Of a stretch of 64,000 nt of DNA, positions 36,577-45,450 are shown piece after piece (within the stretch, counting starts at the first letter, position 1; the number at the start of each line of letters is the position of its first letter). The stretch spans positions 434,001-498,000 of the forward strand of contig NZ_FOZM01000002.1 in NCBI RefSeq assembly GCF_900114675.1, given 5' to 3'. The notes under the pieces are model-generated. The model was not told the DNA's origin. It did not search any database and saw nothing but the letters and a program-made list of their open reading frames with translations. This DNA comes from Yoonia litorea (GTDB lineage Bacteria > Pseudomonadota > Alphaproteobacteria > Rhodobacterales > Rhodobacteraceae). A program made the translations under genes and the position numbers.

Positions 36577-37110
36577 TCAGATGGTTAACGGCTCATTTGG
36601 GGTCTCGGGCCAAAGAAGCGGTTTCTGGCTGTAGCTGATGAAGAGGGGGTGTTTGGGATGTCCGTGCTTACTCAATCCAAGCGTGTAAAGCGGCTTGCCG
36701 GCCTGCCGAAGGGTGTTTTCCAGTGCAGGACCCCGCCCCAGATGCGCACCATGCGTGCCCCATGCCGCGATGACCTGATCGGCCCATTCCAAACCGTCCA
36801 TGATCTGATCATCGTTTTCCGGTCCAACAGGGTCAGCGACCTTGCGCATTTTGTGAGGGTCCGTCTCGCGCCACGCGAAGATGTTGGTCACGCGGAATGC
36901 GCCAAAGCCCAGTGCCCGTGCGCGACGTTCACAACGCTCGACCGTCGGGTCGTTCTGGACCTCGGTCGCCTTGGAAGGGTTCAGCATGATGAACAAGACG
37001 CGCCTACCGTTCGGGTCCCAAGTACGGGTCAACGCGTAGCGGTAGTTTTCGCAATCGGAATAGACCGCCGTCGAGGGCGCGTCGTCTTTGATATGGGTAC
37101 GGGTGATCAC
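36577..37110 (-). CDS. DUF1643 domain protein
   Basis: A 177-residue protein. [11 protein letters not shown] followed by [21 protein letters not shown] and [12 protein letters not shown] match DUF1643, a family of unknown function sometimes found near mobile or nucleic-acid genes. GTG start at 37110 overlaps the truB stop by four bases (GTGA), so it is translationally coupled to truB. No signal peptide or membrane segment. Confidence 0.82.
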   Translation of the reverse strand: MITRTHIKDDAPSTAVYSDCENYRYALTRTWDPNGRRVLFIMLNPSKATEVQNDPTVERCERRARALGFGAFRVTNIFAWRETDPHKMRKVADPVGPENDDQIMDGLEWADQVIAAWGTHGAHLGRGPALENTLRQAGKPLYTLGLSKHGHPKHPLFISYSQKPLLWPETPNEPLTI

Positions 37111-38021
37111 GCGCCGTGATCGACAAAGACACGCGTGGGGTGCAATTCGCCACTCTTGTAGATGCCGACCGCAATCGCCTTGCCCTCAAAAGACGCCCAG
37201 ACCTCTTCGCCGAACTCCACATCGCTGGCGATGACAGAGGCGGGGTTGCCATTGCGCAGACGCGCAACACTCTCCGCAAGGCAGCGGACCTCGGCCAGAT
37301 CGGCCAGCCCGACCTCAAGCGGCTGGATATGGGCATCAAGGTCGGGTGTCCGCGCCATGGCATCAATCTGCGTGACCGACAGGCCATCACTCGCCTGAAA
37401 CGGGCCTGACCAGATACGGCGCAGGGACTTCACGTGGGCCTTGCACCCCAATGCCTCACCCAGATCGCGCGCGATGGAACGAACATAGCCACCCTTGCCG
37501 CAGGTCATTTCCAGCACGACATGATCGGCGTCAGGCCGTTCGATCAGCAGCAGTTCCTCGACCCAGAGCGGGCGAGCCGCAAGCTCCATCTCTTCGCCAT
37601 CGCGGGCCTTTTTGTAGGCGCGCTGTCCATCGACCTTCACCGCAGAAAACTGTGGCGGCACTTGCATGATATCGCCGACAAATCCGCTCAAAGCTGCTTT
37701 GATCTCATCGTCTGACGGGCGCAGATCGGAGGATGCGATCACCTCGCCTTCGGCGTCGTCGGTGTTCGTGGCCTGACCCAGCCGGACGGTGAACTCATAG
37801 GCTTTCAGCGCATCGGTGATGAAGGGCACTGTCTTGGTTGCCTCTCCCAAGGCCACTGCGAGGACTCCTGTTGCCTCAGGGTCGAGCGTGCCTGCATGGC
37901 CCGCCTTCTTGGCATCCAGAGCCCAGCGCACCTTGCCAACAACAGCGGTCGAGGTCATGCCCGCAGGCTTGTCCACCACCAGCCAGCCCGAAATATCGCG
38001 CCCTTTACGTTTGCGTGCCAT
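37107..38021 (-). CDS. truB: tRNA pseudouridine(55) synthase TruB
   Basis: A 304-residue enzyme that makes pseudouridine 55 in the T-loop of tRNA. The motif [22 protein letters not shown] carries the catalytic aspartate; [10 protein letters not shown] and [16 protein letters not shown] are typical too. It is followed by DUF1643 (four-base overlap) and preceded by the FosX-like gene (30 bases). Confidence 0.97.
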   Translation of the reverse strand: MARKRKGRDISGWLVVDKPAGMTSTAVVGKVRWALDAKKAGHAGTLDPEATGVLAVALGEATKTVPFITDALKAYEFTVRLGQATNTDDAEGEVIASSDLRPSDDEIKAALSGFVGDIMQVPPQFSAVKVDGQRAYKKARDGEEMELAARPLWVEELLLIERPDADHVVLEMTCGKGGYVRSIARDLGEALGCKAHVKSLRRIWSGPFQASDGLSVTQIDAMARTPDLDAHIQPLEVGLADLAEVRCLAESVARLRNGNPASVIASDVEFGEEVWASFEGKAIAVGIYKSGELHPTRVFVDHGA

Positions 38022-38051
38022 TGCCTTGCCCTTGTCCAGAATGGGCGCTTG

Positions 38052-38483
38052 CTAGTCAGTGCCGCTCTCAGGGTCAAGCCGCCCTTGTGCGTAGCGGGCA
38101 AGGCGCTCTTCCAACGTTCCGCTGTGCAGTTCGAAAAGGTGGTTGTCATGGTCATGAAAATAGATGGACCGGCCTTCGCCAGCGACGCGCGCGCGCCCTT
38201 CACGCACATCCAGTCCCAACGATCTGATCCGCGCAAGGCAGCCGTCATACTCCGCATCATCGATCTGGAAGGCAACGTGGTTATAGCTGCGGGACGGCAG
38301 AGGCTCGCCCCGCATCGTGGCCACCCAGACGCCGCCGATGTCAAAGAAGCGTTCCTGCGACAGCGAGAACGTCTGATCCCCACTGTCGTAGATTTTGCGG
38401 GCACCGAGGACCGTTGTCAGCACCTCTTCCATGCGGTCGAGGTCTGCGACGATAAAAGTGATATGGCTGAGGCCGTTGGTCAT
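38052..38483 (-). CDS. FosX-like fosfomycin-resistance epoxide hydrolase (VOC family)
   Basis: A 143-residue VOC protein. Compared from memory with Listeria FosX, conservation is very high over the whole length: LSHITFIVADL, SGDQTFSLSQERFF, SYNHVAFQI, GEGRSIYFHDHDNHLFELH. Metal ligands His7, His69 and Glu118 and the FosX general base Glu44 all fall at the same residue numbers. FosX adds water to the epoxide of fosfomycin with Mn2+. It overlaps the second VOC gene upstream by four bases. Housekeeping neighbours (recQ, truB) suggest a resident gene. Activity is not proven. Confidence 0.8.
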   Translation of the reverse strand: MTNGLSHITFIVADLDRMEEVLTTVLGARKIYDSGDQTFSLSQERFFDIGGVWVATMRGEPLPSRSYNHVAFQIDDAEYDGCLARIRSLGLDVREGRARVAGEGRSIYFHDHDNHLFELHSGTLEERLARYAQGRLDPESGTD

Positions 38484-38875
38484 TCACCAGACCAGACCAT
38501 TTCCAGCCGCAATCCGCCCGGTTCGCGGAAGATCATGTGCTTGCGCGGACCTCTGCCCATGAACTCCGGCATGAATTCAATCTCCACATCCGTCATTCCG
38601 CGCAGTTTGTCCGCCAGCCGGTTCAGCGTTTTCTCTTCAGGTACACTCAATGCAAGGTGATGCAGTCCAATATTATTGCGGCGATCAAATGCCCGCGCAT
38701 CCTTGTCAGCTTGCCAGAGCGTAAGTCTGACACTGCCATCGGTGACGGTTGTGCGGGGGTAGCCGGGATCGCGCGCCGTTTCCTCCCAGCCGAGGACATC
38801 CACAAAGAATGCGGTGGTCTGATCCAGATCCTTCACGGTCAGGCCAAGGTGGTTGAGCCCTGTTGTTTGTGCCAT
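38480..38875 (-). CDS. VOC family protein
   Basis: A 131-residue glyoxalase/bleomycin-resistance-fold protein. Metal ligands are likely in LNHLGLTVKD, IGLHHLALSV and the C-terminal GGLRLEMVW. Substrate unknown; the fold includes dioxygenases, isomerases and thiol transferases. Its start abuts the recQ stop with no gap and its end overlaps the FosX-like gene by four bases, so the three are one transcription unit. Confidence 0.85.
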   Translation of the reverse strand: MAQTTGLNHLGLTVKDLDQTTAFFVDVLGWEETARDPGYPRTTVTDGSVRLTLWQADKDARAFDRRNNIGLHHLALSVPEEKTLNRLADKLRGMTDVEIEFMPEFMGRGPRKHMIFREPGGLRLEMVWSGE

Positions 38876-40912
38876 CTAAGTTGCCTCCAAAACCTCAAGA
38901 AATGCCTTGCCAAAGCGTTCGGCGTATTTATCGCCGATCAGCCGCGTGAGGTTATCCATATCCGCGTTCCGCATCTGCGCGACCTTTGCCAGCAAGGATG
39001 CAGAACAACTCATCGGTTTGTCCACACCATGCGGGCCGCGCGACAGAGCGGCCTGTGCGGCCATCAGGCGGTCGTAGACCTCGCCCTCGGTCCGGCCTGC
39101 AAGCTTACGGCGCATGGGATGCACTTCGGCAACCTCGCCTGCGATGACCTCCAGAAAGGCGCGGCCGTAGTTTTCCAGTTTCTTCGCGCCGACGCCGCCG
39201 ACATGGGCCATCTCGTCCAGCGTAGTGGGGCGCCTCTCTGCCATTTCGATCAGGGTGCGGTCGTTGAAGATGATATAGGCAGGGACACCCGCCTGTTCGG
39301 CCAGCGCGCGGCGTTTGGCCTTGAGCGCCGAAAGCAGCGGCGCGTCTTCTTCGCTGACCATCATCCGCACCTTCGGGCCGCTGCCCTTTGCGGCGCGGAT
39401 CGTATCGCGGCGCAGATCAATCGTCGCCTCACCGCGCAGAATCGGGCGCGCCTTTTCGGTCATCCGCAAAGCGCCGTGCCGTTCACGGTCAGGGCGCAGC
39501 AAGTCATGTCCCATCATCTGACGGAAAATCGCCTGCCATTGGCGTTTGTCATACTCGCGTCCAACCCCAAAGGTCGGCAGGCTGTCATGGCCCCTTGCGG
39601 CTATCTTGTCAGTCGTATTTCCCAAAAGTATGTCGATCAGATGCCCCGCACCGAACCATTCGTCGGTGCGTAGCGCCGCTGACAGGGCCATGCGGACGGC
39701 AGTCGTTCCGTCAAAGACCTCTGCCGGTTTGTCGCAAAGATCACAGTTACCGCAAGGCATCTGATCCTCGCCAAAATAACCAAGCAGTGTCTGTCTGCGG
39801 CAGTGCAAAGCCTCAGCCAGTCCAAGAAGCGCATTCAGACGCCCGTGATCGGCGGCGCGGCGTTCCGGTGGTGCCAGCCCTTCGTCGATCTGCTGGCGGC
39901 GAAAGCGGATGTCGTCGGGGCCGAAGAGGGTCAGTGTTTCGGCAGCGTCACCATCGCGACCAGCGCGGCCGATTTCCTGATAATAGGCTTCGATCGACTT
40001 CGGCAGATCGGCATGGGCGACCCAGCGGATATCTGGTTTGTCGATGCCCATGCCAAAAGCGACTGTGGCACAGACAATCAGCCCGTCCTCCTGTTGGAAG
40101 CGGCGCTCGACGATGCGGCGATCCTCGGCCTCCATCCCACCGTGGTAGTGGCAGGTCGTGTGACCCGCTTCGGCCAATGCGCGGGCGAGCGTTTCGGTCT
40201 TGGCGCGGGTGCCGCAATAGACGATGCCGGACTGCCCCTTGCGGGCGGCGGCAAAATTCAGGATCTGCTGGCGCGGGCTGTCCTTGACCGCAAAGGCCAG
40301 ATGGATGTTGGGTCTGTCAAAGCCTCTGAGAAATGTCGCTGGCTGCTGCCCATCGAACAGCTTGTCTATGATCTCGGCTTGGGTCTCCGCGTCTGCTGTC
40401 GCTGTAAATGCAGCTAGGGGAACATCTAGTGTCCGCCGCAGCTCGCCAATGCGCAGATAGTCGGGGCGGAAGTCGTGGCCCCATTGGCTTACGCAGTGCG
40501 CCTCATCCACGGCAATAAGGCCTACGCCCGCACGCCGCAGCATGTTCATCGTGCCGCCTGAAGCGAGCCTTTCGGGTGCCATGTAGAGCAGCTTGAGTGT
40601 CCCGGCCTCAAGACCAGCCCAGGCCGCGTCTGTCTCTTCCTGCGTATTGCCAGACGTCAGTGCGCCTGCGCTCACGCCCGCTTCTGTCAGTCCGCGTACT
40701 TGGTCGCGCATCAATGCAATGAGAGGCGAGATGACAACTGTGACGCCATCTCTGACCAGTGCAGGCAACTGAAAGCACAAAGACTTCCCGCCACCAGTCG
40801 GCATGATCGCCAGAGTGTTTTTTCCCTCGATCACCGCATTAACGATGTCTTCCTGTCCGGGGCGGAATTCTTCAAAGCCGAAGATATCTCTGAGAAGAGA
40901 CTGTGACGTCAC
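38876..40912 (-). CDS. recQ: ATP-dependent DNA helicase RecQ
   Basis: A 678-residue 3'-5' DNA helicase for recombination and fork repair. Walker A MPTGGGKSLCFQLPA, DEAH box VDEAHCVSQWGHDFRPDY, the zinc site ending in MPCGNCDLC, a winged helix, and a C-terminal HRDC domain (VYDRLMAAQAALS region) are all visible. The start is GTG at 40912 with a weak ribosome site. First gene of a unit with two VOC genes and perhaps truB. Confidence 0.97.
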   Translation of the reverse strand: MTSQSLLRDIFGFEEFRPGQEDIVNAVIEGKNTLAIMPTGGGKSLCFQLPALVRDGVTVVISPLIALMRDQVRGLTEAGVSAGALTSGNTQEETDAAWAGLEAGTLKLLYMAPERLASGGTMNMLRRAGVGLIAVDEAHCVSQWGHDFRPDYLRIGELRRTLDVPLAAFTATADAETQAEIIDKLFDGQQPATFLRGFDRPNIHLAFAVKDSPRQQILNFAAARKGQSGIVYCGTRAKTETLARALAEAGHTTCHYHGGMEAEDRRIVERRFQQEDGLIVCATVAFGMGIDKPDIRWVAHADLPKSIEAYYQEIGRAGRDGDAAETLTLFGPDDIRFRRQQIDEGLAPPERRAADHGRLNALLGLAEALHCRRQTLLGYFGEDQMPCGNCDLCDKPAEVFDGTTAVRMALSAALRTDEWFGAGHLIDILLGNTTDKIAARGHDSLPTFGVGREYDKRQWQAIFRQMMGHDLLRPDRERHGALRMTEKARPILRGEATIDLRRDTIRAAKGSGPKVRMMVSEEDAPLLSALKAKRRALAEQAGVPAYIIFNDRTLIEMAERRPTTLDEMAHVGGVGAKKLENYGRAFLEVIAGEVAEVHPMRRKLAGRTEGEVYDRLMAAQAALSRGPHGVDKPMSCSASLLAKVAQMRNADMDNLTRLIGDKYAERFGKAFLEVLEAT

Positions 40913-41003
40913 TGCCGTGCCTGTTTGTTTTTAGACTGCTCGGCGCGACAGTCCCACGGGTGAGTCTGGGAGGCAAGGCACCCGAACCTTAAGAGACACA
41001 AAA

Positions 41004-41031
41004 AAGGCTGGCGCGTTGTCGCACCAGCCTT
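41004..41031 (-). terminator. terminator of the small secreted-protein gene
   Basis: An 8-bp stem AAGGCTGG/CCAGCCTT with a 12-base loop, itself partly paired. On the minus strand it is followed by TTTTTTGTG. It lies 26 bases after the stop. Confidence 0.82.
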
Positions 41032-41057
41032 CGGTCAGAGACCATTCATCAGAAAGC

Positions 41058-41390
41058 TTATTCTTCGACAAAGTAGCGCTGTTCGGCAACAACTTCACCG
41101 TCCACCTTCAGCAGCGCGATAACGTCGTTGATGGGTGCCACGCCAACATCCACGCGGACGTCGGCATTCGCGCCAGCTGTCACCATTTCAGCGCCGAGAA
41201 GCTGGCCGAGTTCACCGCGGTGGAAGTCGTAGATTTCTACGATACCGTCATTTGCAGAGCGGACGAGGCCAAGTTCCAAGGCGGAGTCGGGATCAAGTGC
41301 ACCTTTGAAGCCGAAGAAGCTGTCTGCGGATGCGGTTGTTGCAGTAGCGGCGATAGTGGCTGCGATAACAGCAAGGGATTTAATGGACAT
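41058..41390 (-). CDS. small secreted protein of unknown function
   Basis: A 110-residue protein. The signal peptide (MSIKSLAVIAATIAATATTASA) should be cut before DSFFGFKG, leaving about 88 residues without cysteines and with a beta-rich pattern (GIVEIYDFHRGELGQLLG, then VRVDVGVAPINDVIALLKVDG). I do not recognise the family. It has a good ribosome site (AAAGGAAC), its own terminator, and a GGCA/TGCC inverted repeat in its leader at 41415-41427, so it is probably transcribed singly. Confidence 0.7.
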   Translation of the reverse strand: MSIKSLAVIAATIAATATTASADSFFGFKGALDPDSALELGLVRSANDGIVEIYDFHRGELGQLLGAEMVTAGANADVRVDVGVAPINDVIALLKVDGEVVAEQRYFVEE

Positions 41391-41832
41391 GGTGAGTTCC
41401 TTTCACAGTCATTTGGCAGAAATTGCCTGTCTAAGATTTTGTTCGGCCAGCGTTTTACGCCTTTCGATGATTTGAAGATTGGCGGTCAGCGAGGCTCAGA
41501 AAAGGCTGAACGACTTCACAAAAATGGTGATGATTGTGATCGGCTTCGGTGCTTGAAAACAGGATAGTCGTACTACAGGTGGCTTTCTGTGCGTAGGTGA
41601 ACAAAAATAGAAATGTTTGGTGCGAGCAAAATCAGATAGGCTCTCAGAACCGGATCAAATTTATTTCTACTGATCACGTGCTTGATCTTGCGGTGCAGAA
41701 GAAAAATTCGAATGTTTCAACCACCGCTCTTGGCTGTGATCGAAAAGTGGACTTTTTGCAGGCGTCTGCTTGCGCGAAACCCCGTTGCCAAGCATCTGCA
41801 GACCCCGTAACCCTTGGTGCTCAGGAGGGCTG
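41391..41832. other. 442-base gene-free stretch
   Basis: The only gap over 300 bases. The first ~80 bases are the leader of the small secreted protein. The middle (about 41480-41740) looks noticeably richer in A and T than the surrounding genes and has no reading frame I would call a gene; a 78-codon plus-strand frame at 41597-41833 has no protein-like composition and runs into the ribosome site of the next gene. No tRNA, terminator or repeat found. Confidence 0.5.
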
Positions 41833-42477
41833 ATGGGCGAAGTTATTTTGATCCGGCACGGGCAGGCCAACTCATCTGCCACCGATGAGGCCAGCTATGA
41901 TCGCCTCTCGGACCTTGGTCATCGTCAGGCAGTGTGGCTCGGTGATTATTTGCGCGACCGCGAAAAGCCGTTTGACAAAGTCTTGTCAGGCAGCTTGCGC
42001 CGGCATCGCGAAACAGCCTCGGGGGTTGGCTATAGCGAACCTGAAATCGATCCGCGGTTGAACGAAATGGACTATTTCAATCTCGGTCAAGCGCTTCAGG
42101 ATCGCCATGGTGTCCCGTTTCCCGGCCCGGATGAATTTGCCGCGCATGTTCCGCAGGTCCTTGAGGCATGGCACCGTGCCGAGATCAAAGGCGTTGAGAC
42201 TTTTGCATCATTCGAGGAAAGGGTCGTTTCGGTACTCAAAGAAGCTGCCAAGCCCGGTGTTCGCGTACTTTGCATTACCTCAGGGGGAGTCATTGGGATG
42301 ATCGTGCGCCATCTTCTAAACCTCGACCCAAAGCGAATGGCGCATGTCTTGCTACCGATCATGAATACGTCTGTGCATCGTGTTCATGTTATCCCGCAAG
42401 GGCCGATCCTTGCGGGCTTTAATGCAATCCCACATCTGGATGATCCTTCAAGGGAACACGCCAGAACTCACTATTAG
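41833..42477 (+). CDS. histidine phosphatase family protein
   Basis: A 214-residue phosphoglycerate-mutase-like phosphatase. The catalytic RHG is at residues 8-10 (ILIRHGQAN), the second conserved region is in SGSLRRHRETA, and the acid comes from LNEMDYFNLG; the C-terminal SGGVIGMIVRHLL fits the second histidine region loosely. Substrate unknown. AGGAGGG precedes the ATG at 41833. First of four plus-strand genes ending with the glutathionyl-hydroquinone reductase. Confidence 0.87.
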   Translation: MGEVILIRHGQANSSATDEASYDRLSDLGHRQAVWLGDYLRDREKPFDKVLSGSLRRHRETASGVGYSEPEIDPRLNEMDYFNLGQALQDRHGVPFPGPDEFAAHVPQVLEAWHRAEIKGVETFASFEERVVSVLKEAAKPGVRVLCITSGGVIGMIVRHLLNLDPKRMAHVLLPIMNTSVHRVHVIPQGPILAGFNAIPHLDDPSREHARTHY

Positions 42478-42493
42478 TATGAGGAGGTCAGAC

Positions 42494-43096
42494 GTGCTCA
42501 AGCTACACTACGCCCCCAATACCGTGTCTGTTGCGACGGCCATTTTGCTCGAACACATCGGCAAGGATTACGAGACCATCCGCGTGGATTTCACGAAATC
42601 CGAACAGACTTCTTACGATTATTTGCAGATCAATCCGAAAGGGCGCGTTCCTGCTTTGGAGACACCAAGCGGAATACTGACAGAAACACCCGCTATTCTT
42701 GAATACGTTGCGCCGGATATGGTGCCCGACGACCCTTATGCTGCGGGCACGATGCGTGAGCTCATGTCTTATCTCAATGGGACTGTTCATCCGCACCATG
42801 CACATAAGCTACGTGGCAGCCGATGGGCGAGCGAGGAAGCATCGTTCGAGGATATGCGGCGGATGGTACCGCAGCGGATGTCGGACTGTGCCGCACACCT
42901 TGAGGAGAACCTTCCCCAATACCCATTCGATGCAGGCGCGTTCGATGTAGTCTCTGATCCGTATCTCTATGTTGTCCTGTCTTGGATGAAAGGCGATGGG
43001 GTGCAGATTGAGAACTACCCGCGTCTTGTCGCATTTCAACATCGCATGAATACCTATCCGTCCGTTCAGGCGGCCTACGAGAAAGGCATGTTGTGA
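42494..43096 (+). CDS. glutathione S-transferase family protein
   Basis: A 200-residue GST. The N-terminal thioredoxin-like domain (LKLHYAPNTVSVATAILLEH, then NPKGRVPALETPSGILTETPAILEYV) binds glutathione; the alpha domain follows from about residue 85. Start chosen as GTG at 42494 because AGGAGG at 42482-42487 is ideally placed; an ATG at 42479 would overlap that ribosome site. Substrate unknown. Its stop overlaps the next start (TGATG). Confidence 0.87.
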   Translation: MLKLHYAPNTVSVATAILLEHIGKDYETIRVDFTKSEQTSYDYLQINPKGRVPALETPSGILTETPAILEYVAPDMVPDDPYAAGTMRELMSYLNGTVHPHHAHKLRGSRWASEEASFEDMRRMVPQRMSDCAAHLEENLPQYPFDAGAFDVVSDPYLYVVLSWMKGDGVQIENYPRLVAFQHRMNTYPSVQAAYEKGML

Positions 43097-44145
43097 TGAC
43101 GCACCTATGGGTCCGCTCTGAGAGCCGTCCAAATGAAGAGAGGGTGGGGCTGACACCGGAGGGCGCGGCCAAGCTGATTGCTGCAGGCTATCAGGTCACT
43201 GTCGAAGAGAGCGGCCAGCGCATTATTCCTGTCTCGGCCTATGCTGATGCAGGGTGTGAGATCGCGCCTGAATTCTCTTGGAGCGAAGCACCCGACGATG
43301 CGATTATCTTTGGATTGAAGGAATTGCCCGAAGATGGATCGCCATTGCGGCACAGGCACATCATGTTCGGTCATGCCTACAAGGGGCAACCGTCAGGCCA
43401 AATCCTGCTGGAACGTTTCAAGGAAGGCGGCGGCATGCTTCTGGACCTTGAGTATCTGACGGATAGCGATGCTCGCAGGGTTGCAGCATTTGGCTATTGG
43501 GCCGGTTATGCGGGTGCCGCAGTTGCGCTGATGTGCTGGGTGGCACAGCAGGAAGGCAAGCTTGCCGGCCCGGTCAAAGCTTACCGCAGCGCGAACCACA
43601 TGCTGATGGAACTGCAACAGGCACTTGTAAACGCCGGAACGCAACGGCCGACGGCACTGATTATCGGCGCGCTCGGTCGGGTCGGCACAGGGGCGGCAGA
43701 CCTCTGTCAGTCTATGGGTGTGTCAACGACCCGCTGGGATATGCAAGAAACCGCCAGCGGTGGACCATTCCCGGAAGTTCTCAACCATGACATATTCTTG
43801 AATTGCATCCTGGCGCGGCCTGGAACGCCGGTGTTTGTTGCGGCGAGTGCCAAGGCCACAGAAAAGGCGCTGACCGTCATCGGAGACATCGCTTGCGATC
43901 CTGACAGTGATTTTTCGCCGATCAAGGTCTATGATCGCACGACAACTTGGGACGAACCTGCGCTTCGCGTGGCAGAACGACCTCTACTCGATGTGACGGC
44001 AATTGATAACCTGCCTTCTATGCTGCCAGCCGAGAGCAGCGCGGACTTCGCAGACCAGCTCCTGCCGTATCTTCTGACACTTGATGCGATTGATGAAGGT
44101 GTCTGGGCGGGCGCACAGGACTGGTACCGGAGGGCAACCGCGTAA
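43096..44145 (+). CDS. saccharopine dehydrogenase (NAD+, L-lysine-forming type)
   Basis: A 349-residue LYS1-like protein. The N-terminal alanine-dehydrogenase/PNT-like domain starts MTHLWVRSESRPNEERVGLTPEGA; the Rossmann region contains ALIIGALGRVGTGAADL; the lysine/saccharopine-site segments include FGHAYKGQPSG and the tail FADQLLPYLLTLD. In fungi it makes lysine; in bacteria that use the DAP pathway it more likely works in lysine catabolism or on a related amino acid. It sits between two GST-type genes, each overlap one base, which is an odd setting. GTG at 43093 is an alternative start. Confidence 0.83.
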   Translation: MTHLWVRSESRPNEERVGLTPEGAAKLIAAGYQVTVEESGQRIIPVSAYADAGCEIAPEFSWSEAPDDAIIFGLKELPEDGSPLRHRHIMFGHAYKGQPSGQILLERFKEGGGMLLDLEYLTDSDARRVAAFGYWAGYAGAAVALMCWVAQQEGKLAGPVKAYRSANHMLMELQQALVNAGTQRPTALIIGALGRVGTGAADLCQSMGVSTTRWDMQETASGGPFPEVLNHDIFLNCILARPGTPVFVAASAKATEKALTVIGDIACDPDSDFSPIKVYDRTTTWDEPALRVAERPLLDVTAIDNLPSMLPAESSADFADQLLPYLLTLDAIDEGVWAGAQDWYRRATA

Positions 44146-45053
44146 TGGGGTATATGGTCGATGGCGTTTATCATGTGGGTGATGACGTCACCAAGACGCT
44201 TCCTGATGGGCAATGGGAGCGCAGCAGAAGCACTGTTCGCCATTGGATCGGAGAGGGCGAATTTACAGCTGATGCATCGCGTTACCATCTCTTTGTGGCG
44301 TGGAATTGCCCTTGGGCGCATCGAACGCTGCTGACGCGTGCAATCATGGGGCTAGAGGACATCACGGTGTCTTATGCCAAACCGAACCGGACAGATCAGG
44401 GTTGGGTTTATGATCAGGACGGAGAGTTCTCGGATCCGCTGCTCGGCGTCCGCGCCGTACACGAGGTCTATAGCGCGGACCCGATGCGATATACGGGTCG
44501 TCTTACAGTCCCTGTTCTTTGGGACAAGCATACAAACCGCATGGTGAGCAACGAGAGCGCGGATATTGTGCGGATGCTTGGGCAGTCTTTTGACGGACCC
44601 GACCTTTACCCACGGGCGCATCAGACTGAAATCGATGACTGGAACGCGCTGATCTACGACACGGTCAACAATGGTGTCTACCGGGCGGGTTTTGCCTCGA
44701 CGCAGGAAGCTTATCAGAAAGCTGCCTATCAGGTGTTCGAAACACTCGACAAGATTGATGCACATCTGGCTAAGCATGACTGGCTGGCTGGCGAGGCTTT
44801 GACAGAGGCTGATATCCGTCTCTTTCCGACGCTTGCCCGATTTGACGTGGCCTATCACTACGCCTTTCGGTGCAATCTCAAGAAGCTTTCTGACTACCCA
44901 AACCTTTGGCCCTACGCTAAGCGCATCTACCGCCTCCCAGGTGTTGCAGATACAGTTCGCTTTGAAATCTATAAACGCGGCTACTTCAGCGCGAGCGAGA
45001 AGCGCAATCCGCTTGGCATCATCCCGATTGGTCCCACGGTCAACTGGGACTAA
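44145..45053 (+). CDS. glutathionyl-hydroquinone reductase (YqjG/omega-GST type)
   Basis: A 302-residue Xi/omega-class GST. The catalytic cysteine is Cys55 in WNCPWAHRTLL, and the following LEDITVSYAKP and VSNESADIVRML match S-glutathionyl-(chloro)hydroquinone reductases. These enzymes use glutathione to release reduced hydroquinones from their glutathione adducts. Start overlaps the saccharopine dehydrogenase stop by one base (TAATG). Its TAA stop shares CTAA with the convergent DUF3775 gene. Confidence 0.87.
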   Translation: MGYMVDGVYHVGDDVTKTLPDGQWERSRSTVRHWIGEGEFTADASRYHLFVAWNCPWAHRTLLTRAIMGLEDITVSYAKPNRTDQGWVYDQDGEFSDPLLGVRAVHEVYSADPMRYTGRLTVPVLWDKHTNRMVSNESADIVRMLGQSFDGPDLYPRAHQTEIDDWNALIYDTVNNGVYRAGFASTQEAYQKAAYQVFETLDKIDAHLAKHDWLAGEALTEADIRLFPTLARFDVAYHYAFRCNLKKLSDYPNLWPYAKRIYRLPGVADTVRFEIYKRGYFSASEKRNPLGIIPIGPTVNWD

Positions 45054-45376
45054 GCGGGCCGGTAAAGCGCGTCTTCTTCAGCGCCCGCGTCGATCCCAAG
45101 CGCCTCAAGCCCCGCTTCGAGGTGGTCGGCCAGATGCGGGGAGCCCAAGAGATACTCTGCTGTCGGGGTTGTCGCCTCGCGTTCGGCAGTTGCGACCGCT
45201 TCGGCGAGATCTTCTGGATCAAAGCTTCCGCGGCCAATCCAGAAGACGGCCACAAGACCATATTGCTCGTCCTCGGTTAGCTGTTCGACGAACCCATAAA
45301 ATTCACGTTCGGCGCGGTCGATTTCGCGCGCCAGTATGATCACTTCGGCGATTTTGTCGGCAGATATCGGTAACAT
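45050..45376 (-). CDS. DUF3775 domain protein
   Basis: A 108-residue acidic cytoplasmic protein. The segment EFYGFVEQLTEDEQYGLVAVFWIGRG and the HLADHLEAGLEALG tail are those of the DUF3775 family, which has no known function. Convergent with the hydroquinone reductase gene with a four-base overlap; it stands alone on its strand. Confidence 0.78.
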   Translation of the reverse strand: MLPISADKIAEVIILAREIDRAEREFYGFVEQLTEDEQYGLVAVFWIGRGSFDPEDLAEAVATAEREATTPTAEYLLGSPHLADHLEAGLEALGIDAGAEEDALYRPA

Positions 45377-45450
45377 CGGGGCATCCTCCTAAAGGTAGGA
45401 ATGCCGCCAATTTCCGATTGCTACATTGATCTAGAGCAAGTGTGATTGCT

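Noticed and set aside
38537-39673. 378-codon plus-strand frame opposite recQ and a VOC gene
   Set aside because: It crosses two real genes and shows no recognisable domain; an antisense shadow.
41597-41833. 78-codon plus-strand frame in the gene-free stretch
   Set aside because: No ribosome site, no family, unusual composition, and it ends inside the ribosome site of the phosphatase gene.
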